Assembly: GCA_030626185.1 (NCBI GenBank)
Contig: DAOUPL010000011.1
Span: 1-19,062, forward strand
Direction of reading: 5' to 3'
Length of the DNA: 19,062 nucleotides
From: a bacterium
GTDB lineage: Bacteria > Babelota > Babeliae > Babelales > Vermiphilaceae
Shown in pieces: positions 5,797 through 12,015 of this stretch. Positions within the stretch are counted from its first letter, which is position 1. Each line of letters starts with the position of its first letter. A program made the position numbers and the translations under genes. The notes beneath the pieces were generated by a model, which was given only the letters and a program-made list of their open reading frames with translations, made no database searches and was not told the origin of the DNA.

Positions 5797-7644
5797 ATGC
5801 GCAAAACGAACCGTAATAAAAGAAGAATGACTCCACCAAAAGGGCCTACAGGCGCAATTGTAGCAATTGTTATTTTGGCTGTAGCGTTATTGGGGCTTTA
5901 TTTTGCTATTGAGTATAATCGAGATTCACAAGAAGTTTCGTATGCTACTTTTCTAGATTTAGTAGAACAAGATCAAGTAAAAACTATTCGTGCAAGCGGA
6001 CAAGATTTGTACGGTGTTCTGAACGATGGTAGTAGATTTACGACCGTTATTGCTTCTACTGATGCAGTATGGGAAGTTTTGCGTGATCATAACGTTGACA
6101 TGATACTTGATAGTCCATCATCGCAATTTAGTTTGTGGTATTTAGCGTTGCTCTTGAGTTTGTTATTTATGGTTTGGATGGGCTGGATGTTCTTGCGTCA
6201 ATTGCGTGGCGGAGGTGGCTCTGGCGGCGGTGGCGGTGGCCCAGGAAACATTTTTTCTATGGGTAAAAGTAAAGCGAAGATGTTTTTGCCATCAGAGATT
6301 AAAGAAAGCTTTGAATCAGTTGCTGGTGCAGAAGAAGCCAAAGAAGATTTAAAAGATATTATAGATTTTTTAAAAGATCCAAAAAAGTTTGAAGAAATTG
6401 GTGCAGAGGTTACTCGTGGTATTTTACTTATTGGTGAACCGGGTAATGGTAAAACGTTGTTGGCTAGAGCTGTTGCAGGAGAGGCTAATTGTCCATTTTT
6501 CACGATAAGTGGTTCTGATTTTATCGAAGTTTTTGTCGGTGTTGGGGCATCTCGTGTGCGTGATTTGTTTAATCAAGCACGAGCTCATGCACCAGCGATT
6601 ATCTTTATTGATGAGATTGATGCTGTTGGGCGTCATCGTGGCAAAGGTACTGGTGGTGGCCATGATGAGCGTGAACAAACATTGAATCAGTTATTAACAG
6701 AGATGGATGGTTTTAAAGTTCATGACAAGCCTGTAATTATTATTGCAGCAACAAATCGTCCTGATGTGCTTGATAAAGCGTTATTGCGTCCAGGGCGTTT
6801 TGATCGTACGGTTAACGTGCCGTATCCTGATTTAATAAGTAGAGAAGAAATTTTGAAGTTACATGCAAAAGGAGTAAAAATTTCTCCTGATGTTGATATG
6901 GAAAAAATTGCACGAGGTACTCCCGGTTTTTCTGGTGCATCACTTAAAAACTTAATTAACGAAGCTGCTATTCATGCATCAAAACAGGATAAAAAAATTG
7001 TTGATGTTGATGATTTTGAGGAAGCACGTGATAAGATTTTACTTGGTAAAGCAAGTAAAACGATTCGTCTGACTGAGGAAGATCGTAAAATTACTGCGTA
7101 TCATGAGGCTGGTCATGCGTTGGTTCGCTTAATGCGTCCAAAAACAAGTGATCCACTACATAAAGTGACAATTGTTCCTCGTGGTAAAGCATTGGGTGTA
7201 ACGGCATGGTTGCCAGAACGTGAAAAGTATAACGAAACAGAACATGAGCTGTATACATCGATTTTATCAGCGCTTGGTGGGCGAGTTGCAGAAGAAATTG
7301 CGTGTGATGCAATTACGACAGGTGCGTATTCTGATTTTCAAGCAGCAAATGATATTGCCTACAGAATGGTCTGTTTTTATGGTATGTCGCCATTAGGCCC
7401 AGTTATTTATCAACTTAATGATTATGGTCAACGTTGGTACTCAGAAGATACGTCAAAAAAGATAGATGAGCAGATTAGAGTATTACTTGATAGAGCGCAT
7501 AATGAGACTAAAGAGATCTTGGTTAGTAATCGAGATAAACTTAATAAATTGGCCGATGCATTGCTTGATAAAGAAACAATGTACGCAAAAGAAATTTATC
7601 CATTATTGGGCATTGAGCCGCGACAAGAGCACTCATTATCGTAA
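5797..7644 (+). CDS. ftsH: ATP-dependent zinc metalloprotease FtsH
   Basis: A 615-residue membrane protease that extracts and degrades misfolded or surplus membrane and cytoplasmic proteins as a hexamer. The order is complete: TM1 (about 18-40), a short periplasmic domain, TM2 (about 112-133), and a glycine-rich linker (138-150). The AAA domain follows, with Walker A GEPGNGKT (213-220; GPPGTGKT is usual), pore loop FVGVG (246-250), Walker B IIFIDEID (268-275) and the second region of homology RPGRFDR (331-337). The peptidase has the zinc motif HEAGH (436-440), and Asp513 in AYSDFQAAND is the likely third ligand. Length is in the normal range. No strong Shine-Dalgarno precedes the first ATG, and an in-frame ATG at codon 11 follows AAGAAG, so the start is slightly uncertain. 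Confidence 0.96.
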   Translation: MRKTNRNKRRMTPPKGPTGAIVAIVILAVALLGLYFAIEYNRDSQEVSYATFLDLVEQDQVKTIRASGQDLYGVLNDGSRFTTVIASTDAVWEVLRDHNVDMILDSPSSQFSLWYLALLLSLLFMVWMGWMFLRQLRGGGGSGGGGGGPGNIFSMGKSKAKMFLPSEIKESFESVAGAEEAKEDLKDIIDFLKDPKKFEEIGAEVTRGILLIGEPGNGKTLLARAVAGEANCPFFTISGSDFIEVFVGVGASRVRDLFNQARAHAPAIIFIDEIDAVGRHRGKGTGGGHDEREQTLNQLLTEMDGFKVHDKPVIIIAATNRPDVLDKALLRPGRFDRTVNVPYPDLISREEILKLHAKGVKISPDVDMEKIARGTPGFSGASLKNLINEAAIHASKQDKKIVDVDDFEEARDKILLGKASKTIRLTEEDRKITAYHEAGHALVRLMRPKTSDPLHKVTIVPRGKALGVTAWLPEREKYNETEHELYTSILSALGGRVAEEIACDAITTGAYSDFQAANDIAYRMVCFYGMSPLGPVIYQLNDYGQRWYSEDTSKKIDEQIRVLLDRAHNETKEILVSNRDKLNKLADALLDKETMYAKEIYPLLGIEPRQEHSLS

Positions 7645-7682
7645 TTTATGGATGAAATAGAGATTTTTAGTTGAAAAAAGCG

Positions 7683-7716
7683 GTTATTCAGGTAGAATAA
7701 CAATATAAAGTATAAT
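7683..7716 (+). promoter_or_regulatory. rpmB-rpsT promoter with overlapping inverted repeat
   Basis: A perfect TATAAT (7711-7716) lies 28 bases before the rpmB start. At a 17-base spacing the -35 position is TTCAGG (7688-7693), a poor match. That weak -35 sits inside a perfect 7-bp inverted repeat, GTTATTC (7683-7689) and GAATAAC (7695-7701), with AGGTA between. An operator covering a weak -35 is a reasonable reading; no regulator can be named. Confidence 0.55.
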
Positions 7717-7744
7717 CACGCAAAGATTGGTTAAAAGGCATAAA

Positions 7745-7948
7745 ATGGCAAGAAGATGCGCTGTATGCGGCAAAAGACCGCAAGTTGCTAACTTAGTAAG
7801 TAACGCAAATAATAAAGTTAAACGTTGGGTGTATCCAAACGTTCACCTCATGCGCTTTACGCGTACAAATTCTGCAAAGAATACTGTTGAGCGTGGTAAA
7901 GTGTGCACTAAATGCGTAAAAGCTAACAAAGTTCAAAAAGTTATTTAA
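7745..7948 (+). CDS. rpmB: Large ribosomal subunit protein bL28
   Basis: A 67-residue ribosomal protein of the large subunit. The start at ATG 7745 gives the standard N-terminus MARRCAVCGKRPQ, and AAAGG lies 8 bases before it; the six codons open upstream in frame lack such support. Two cysteine pairs, CAVC near the N-terminus and CTKC near the C-terminus, form a zinc ribbon, so this is the Cys-containing (C+) type. The basic middle segment (VKRWVYPNVH) and the overall length match bL28. It is transcribed together with rpsT, 14 nt downstream. Confidence 0.93.
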   Translation: MARRCAVCGKRPQVANLVSNANNKVKRWVYPNVHLMRFTRTNSAKNTVERGKVCTKCVKANKVQKVI

Positions 7949-7962
7949 AGGATTCGGTATTT

Positions 7963-8229
7963 ATGGCAAACAGTAAGTCTGCAAAAAAACGTGTACGTCA
8001 GAGCGAAAAGCGACGTGTTATTAATCTTACTCGCAACTCTGCAATCAAAACTGCAGTTAAAAAAGTTGTCGTTGCATTAGACAGCAATGATATTGATCAA
8101 GCGCGTACATTCTTTAAAGAAGCTGAAAGTCAAATTGCTCGTGCAGTTGGCAAAGGCTTGTTACACAAAAATACGGCAAGTAGAAGAATTGGTCGTTTAG
8201 CAAAACGCCTTATTCAGCATACAAGCTAA
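7963..8229 (+). CDS. rpsT: Small ribosomal subunit protein bS20
   Basis: An 88-residue, strongly basic helical protein with the family's N-terminus (MANSKSAKKRVRQSEKRR) and C-terminal region KGLLHKNTASRRIGRLAKRL. S20 binds 16S rRNA early in small-subunit assembly. AAAGGA lies 9 bases before the ATG. It follows rpmB by 14 nt and is closed by a strong rho-independent terminator about 35 bases later, so rpmB-rpsT looks like a two-gene transcript. Length is normal for the family. Confidence 0.95.
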   Translation: MANSKSAKKRVRQSEKRRVINLTRNSAIKTAVKKVVVALDSNDIDQARTFFKEAESQIARAVGKGLLHKNTASRRIGRLAKRLIQHTS

Positions 8230-8262
8230 ATAATACATATTAAATAAAGAAAATATTTTTAC

Positions 8263-8303
8263 ACTCTAGGTTTATTAAAAATAAATCTAGAGTATTTTTT
8301 TTT
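8263..8303 (+). terminator. Rho-independent terminator of rpmB-rpsT
   Basis: ACTCTAGGTTTATT (8263-8276) pairs with AATAAATCTAGAGT (8280-8293) with a single G-U pair and a three-base loop, giving a 14-bp stem. A run of nine T follows (8295-8303). Confidence 0.92.
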
Positions 8304-8333
8304 GCAATAAATATCACAGCAACAAGGATGTAC

Positions 8334-8876
8334 ATGAAGAGATTAAGTGTTTTAGTATTGGTAGCATTGTTTTTTAATAGTTTGGTTTATTCTAAATTAC
8401 CACCGATTAATTATGTAACGATTGGTAATTATTCAATTGATGAAGACACGTATAATTATTGTATCGATCAAATAACAGATATTTTTAATGATTATAGAGA
8501 TTATTTTTTACAGCACGTAATTGATCCAATTATGATAGGTAAAGAGCTTAGGCCAGAAGTTCTTTATAATTTACAGAATATATTTGATATAGATTTGAGT
8601 AATAATGCACATCGTGCAGTAATAAGAAATTTTTATAACAATCTTTTTATACCTATTGATCACTATGAAATTAGGTTTCATGAATACAGAATGTGTAAAT
8701 TGAGTATAAAAAAAGCTGTTGGTACGCATTCGCATACAAGGGTAAATGTGTTTATGCCAATAACTTGTGGCCAACCAGTAGAAGCAGCAATTTGTGAACA
8801 ATTTAAACAAGAGTTTAACTTAGATCTTTCAGATCCACAAACTTGTGCTATGATCAAATATTATTTTACCTCGTAG
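8334..8876 (+). CDS. Exported protein of unknown function with an internal repeat
   Basis: The start chosen is the second ATG (8334), because AAGG at 8324-8327 abuts the first ATG (8328) but lies 6 bases before this one. The 180-residue product starts with a signal peptide (MKRLSVLVLVALFFNSLVYS, 1-20). A motif occurs twice: residues 84-101 (FDIDLSNNAHRAVIRNFY) and 161-178 (FNLDLSDPQTCAMIKYYF). Both copies share F-x-[IL]-D-L-S, then an alanine, isoleucine, a basic residue and an aromatic pair. This suggests a duplicated helical unit. No family is recognised. It lies just after the rpsT terminator and 37 bases before another exported orphan, so the two may share a transcript. Confidence 0.75.
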   Translation: MKRLSVLVLVALFFNSLVYSKLPPINYVTIGNYSIDEDTYNYCIDQITDIFNDYRDYFLQHVIDPIMIGKELRPEVLYNLQNIFDIDLSNNAHRAVIRNFYNNLFIPIDHYEIRFHEYRMCKLSIKKAVGTHSHTRVNVFMPITCGQPVEAAICEQFKQEFNLDLSDPQTCAMIKYYFTS

Positions 8877-8913
8877 AAAGTTTTTACGCATTTATTTAAA
8901 AAAGGAGATGAGT

Positions 8914-9405
8914 GTGAAGTGGTTTTGTCTGTTTGTTTTTGTCATAAGCGTTGGTTCATTGTCAACAATGGATGATATTCAAAAATACGAGATGAGTGAT
9001 AACGCAATGATTAGTTTACGTATGAACAATGGATATCTTACATTATTCGATCGTCGTGAATGTGAAAAAATGTATGCTAAGCTTGTTTCTCTTGTTATGT
9101 TTGAGCAAAATATTGTAGATGTCATTGAGCGGATTAATCAATTTGTATCAGATTATGAAAATGATTGTAATTCGATGATAGAGGCGATTGATTTTTTTGA
9201 GCGTCATGATATTGAATTAACCACTAACAATACAAAATTGGTTTATGCAGTTGTTATTAATAAACTTATTAATCCAAAGTACTTACGAAGAGAGTCTTGG
9301 AATGCTATAAAGCGCATTACGACTGAAGATGGTATTGACCGTTTTAAATTGTTGATATCTCAATGTGATTTTTGTAATGTTTCAGAAAATTGTGAGCTAT
9401 CTTAG
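8914..9405 (+). CDS. Exported protein of unknown function, overlapping the PBP2 gene tail to tail
   Basis: AGGAG ends at 8907 directly against the ATG at 8908, but it is 6 bases from the in-frame GTG at 8914, so GTG is the better start. The product of about 163 residues begins with a signal peptide (VKWFCLFVFVISVGSLS) and is otherwise helical and acidic, with segments such as VDVIERINQFVSDYEND and cysteines near the end (CDFCNVSENC). I do not recognise it. Its last 62 bases overlap the 3' end of the convergent PBP2 gene, so no terminator can lie between the two stop codons. The ATG start remains possible. Confidence 0.7.
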   Translation: MKWFCLFVFVISVGSLSTMDDIQKYEMSDNAMISLRMNNGYLTLFDRRECEKMYAKLVSLVMFEQNIVDVIERINQFVSDYENDCNSMIEAIDFFERHDIELTTNNTKLVYAVVINKLINPKYLRRESWNAIKRITTEDGIDRFKLLISQCDFCNVSENCELS

Positions 9406-11065
9406 TTGCAACACGAGCAGTTCCTGCATTTTCAGCAATAATCACTAAAACTAATGGTTCATGATTTTTGTGCGCAACATAACCAGCAAACCAGCCATGT
9501 TCATCTTTTTTACGAGAACGTTTTTTGTATGCTGTTGTTTGTGCTGTACCAGTTTTTGCAAAAACGGTGATGTTATCAATGGTACCAACAAGTCTGCCGG
9601 TGCCATAACGCGCAACAGCGTGCATCGCTTTTTGTAGATAGCGTAACGTATCTTTTTTTATGTTCAGTGGCTGTTTGTTGATTGAATCATGTAAAAATAA
9701 TCGTGGCTTGCAAAGATAACCAGAAAATATTGCACTAATCATGCAGGCAATTTGTAACGGCGTAACAAGTAAAAAACTTTGCCCGATGGTGACTGACAAT
9801 GTTTCACCTTGCCACCATGGCTCACCTTTTGTTTCTTCTTTCCACTGTGTTGAGGGAACAATCCCTTTTTGTTCTTGCAGATTGCAATCGGTTTTTTTTC
9901 CAAGACCAAATCGTTGTGCATAATCAGCAATCTCATCAACAGAAAGTTGTGTTGCCATTTTGTAAAATGGAATATTGCACGAATGCGCAATCGCATGCAT
10001 CAGATCAATCTTTGCGTGGCCAGCGTGACGGTTGCAACGATAATGACGTTTGCCAAACAAAAACGAGCCGTTACAAACAAAAGTTGAATCATAATCAACA
10101 ATGTTGTGTTCTAACCCAGCAGCAACGATGACCAGTTTAAATAATGACCCTGGTGGATAACTTGCATTGCATGCACGATTCAAAAATGGCTGATTTTGTT
10201 GCAGCGAGTGCCATTGTTTGTGTGAAATTGGTTGCAAAAATAATGCGGGATCAAAGTTTGGTCGCGACACAAGTGCTTTGATAGCGCCCGTTTGTGGATC
10301 CATCAAAATAAATGCGCCTTTGTGTTTTGTGTTAAATGCATTTTCTGCCATCTGTTGCAATCGGATATCAAGCGTTGTAGCAATAGTTTCACCTTGTTGC
10401 TCGGGGGTAATTGTTTTTTTGGCTAGTGTAATGCCTTGTGCGTTAATAATACTTAACGCGACGCCATCTTTGCCTGTTAAATGTTTTTGGTGAATTTTTT
10501 CTATACCACTTACACCAGTTTGTTGTGATGATTTGTGCGTATAACCAAGAAAGTGGCATCCAATCTCGCTGTATGGGTAATGGCGACTATGGGTTGTTTT
10601 TATAACAATATTTTTGTTTTGTGAATAATGTGTTGTGATATAGTTTTTTTGTTTTTCATCAATTGTTTGTGCAATGCAGTAGTTGATCTGATTTTGTTCT
10701 GCGCATATAACGTTATTGATAATTGTTTTTTGTTGAAGTGTGGTAAGTGCAAGATAAGAAAGAAGATTAATCAGTTGATTGTATTGCGAGTTGGTCAAAT
10801 CACGTTTGCCTGATCCATGCCAATAAAGTGCATGAGTAGCTTTTGTTGTTGCTAAAATAACGCCATTACAATCAATAATGTCGCCACGATGAGATAATAA
10901 TTGTACCGTGCGTAAATAATTGTTTTTACTACGTTGTGTAAAGTGTGCGTGACAAAAAAGTTGCAAATAAGTAACGCGTATGACGATGATGCAAAGAAAA
11001 AAAAGATACCATTTTATAAGCTGCTGCCAGCGATAATCAATCTTCTTTTTTTGTGATACTTGCAT
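9344..11065 (-). CDS. mrdA: Penicillin-binding protein 2 (peptidoglycan transpeptidase)
   Basis: A 573-residue class B penicillin-binding protein that cross-links peptidoglycan, normally with RodA during elongation. One membrane helix (about 17-35) follows a basic start. The non-catalytic pedestal domain contains the typical RGDIIDCNGVILA (60-72) and later TGVSGIEK (183-190). The transpeptidase motifs are complete: SLFK (307-310) with the nucleophile Ser307, SCN (362-364) and KTG (504-506). The order and spacing fit PBP2 (MrdA) better than the division enzyme FtsI, though a general class B PBP is the fallback. It starts 3 nt after the recombinase gene stops, without a visible Shine-Dalgarno, so translation is probably coupled. 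No rodA is in the window. Its 3' end overlaps the convergent exported orphan by 62 bases. Confidence 0.9.
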   Translation of the reverse strand: MQVSQKKKIDYRWQQLIKWYLFFLCIIVIRVTYLQLFCHAHFTQRSKNNYLRTVQLLSHRGDIIDCNGVILATTKATHALYWHGSGKRDLTNSQYNQLINLLSYLALTTLQQKTIINNVICAEQNQINYCIAQTIDEKQKNYITTHYSQNKNIVIKTTHSRHYPYSEIGCHFLGYTHKSSQQTGVSGIEKIHQKHLTGKDGVALSIINAQGITLAKKTITPEQQGETIATTLDIRLQQMAENAFNTKHKGAFILMDPQTGAIKALVSRPNFDPALFLQPISHKQWHSLQQNQPFLNRACNASYPPGSLFKLVIVAAGLEHNIVDYDSTFVCNGSFLFGKRHYRCNRHAGHAKIDLMHAIAHSCNIPFYKMATQLSVDEIADYAQRFGLGKKTDCNLQEQKGIVPSTQWKEETKGEPWWQGETLSVTIGQSFLLVTPLQIACMISAIFSGYLCKPRLFLHDSINKQPLNIKKDTLRYLQKAMHAVARYGTGRLVGTIDNITVFAKTGTAQTTAYKKRSRKKDEHGWFAGYVAHKNHEPLVLVIIAENAGTARVATKIAHNFLKHYKNHIEISTI

Positions 11066-11068
11066 GGA

Positions 11069-12004
11069 TTAATCATCATTATTATTGTCATCATTATGAA
11101 TGATTTTTTTAAGTGGATGTATTGTTGCACATAATTTTTTTAAATGTTGCAACGAGACATGCGTATACTTCTCAGTTGACGATAATGTTTTGTGCCCAAG
11201 AAGTTCTTGCACAACACGTAAGTCTGCACCACGATTAAGCAAATGTGTAGCAAACGAGTGACGAATTTTGTGTGGCGTGATAGGGCGATCAGTTTTTAAA
11301 AATGCACGAAACATTTTTATAATGCGTTGTACTGATCTGGTAGTAAGTAGTTGATTGCGATGATTTACAAATAATGGTTCAGTTTGTTGGGCAATGGTTG
11401 GGCGCTCAACATGTAAATATTTTTGTAATGCGCGTGCCGCGTGCTGCCCATACAGCGCAAGGCGTTGTTTGTTGCCTTTGCCATGAATGCGAATTGTTTT
11501 TTCTGTTTCGTTGATGTCGCCAATGGTAATTGCAACAAGCTCTGAGCAGCGAATACCAGTTGCGTACAACAGTTCTAAAATTGCTTTATCGCGTAACGGA
11601 AATTTGCTGGGCAAATCATCATTGTTAATGTTGTTCAGCAAGTGATTAATCTCATCAATAGTTAAATAAATTGGGACGGTTTTCTCAATGCGCGGACGTT
11701 GAATGTTGAGTGTAAGATCGATACTTTGATTACGTAAAAAACGTTCAAAAGATTTAAAGCATGAAAGTTTACGTGCAATCGTGCTCTTTTTAATTTTTTT
11801 GTAATGTAAACTTACCAAATACCGCTCGAGAATTTGACGCACAGAAAGTACTTGTTCATCATTATCAGGCATACGTTGCCAAAAGATAATAAATTGTTGA
11901 ATGTCTGTGTTGTATGAGCGAATTGTGTGAACTGATAAGTTGCGTTCAACTTCGAGTGTTTCTAAAAATTGTTTACTTTGTTCGATAAATTCATTTTGCT
12001 TCAT
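11069..12004 (-). CDS. xerD: Tyrosine recombinase XerC/XerD
   Basis: A 311-residue site-specific recombinase of the Xer family, which resolves chromosome dimers at dif. The N-terminal SAM-like core-binding domain (about 1-100, with LEVERNLSVHTIRSY) is followed by the catalytic domain. All expected residues are present: Arg152 (ATGIRCSEL), Lys176 (HGKGNKQR), His245 and Arg248 (HKIRHSFATHLLNRGA), His271 (LLGHKTLSSTEKY) and the nucleophile Tyr280. The length is normal, about 300, with a short Asn/Asp-rich tail. XerD versus XerC cannot be separated by eye. AAGAAGG precedes the ATG. It sits between a membrane regulator (11 nt upstream) and PBP2 (3 nt downstream) in one operon. Confidence 0.92.
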   Translation of the reverse strand: MKQNEFIEQSKQFLETLEVERNLSVHTIRSYNTDIQQFIIFWQRMPDNDEQVLSVRQILERYLVSLHYKKIKKSTIARKLSCFKSFERFLRNQSIDLTLNIQRPRIEKTVPIYLTIDEINHLLNNINNDDLPSKFPLRDKAILELLYATGIRCSELVAITIGDINETEKTIRIHGKGNKQRLALYGQHAARALQKYLHVERPTIAQQTEPLFVNHRNQLLTTRSVQRIIKMFRAFLKTDRPITPHKIRHSFATHLLNRGADLRVVQELLGHKTLSSTEKYTHVSLQHLKKLCATIHPLKKIIHNDDNNNDD

Positions 12005-12015
12005 AACCTTCTTTC

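Noticed and set aside
7727..7744. Upstream in-frame start for L28
   Set aside because: It would add six residues before the standard MARRC start, and AAAGG is placed for the ATG at 7745.
9799..10131. 110-codon plus-strand open frame inside mrdA
   Set aside because: It is antisense to the PBP2 region containing SxN and has no ribosome binding site or recognisable protein features.
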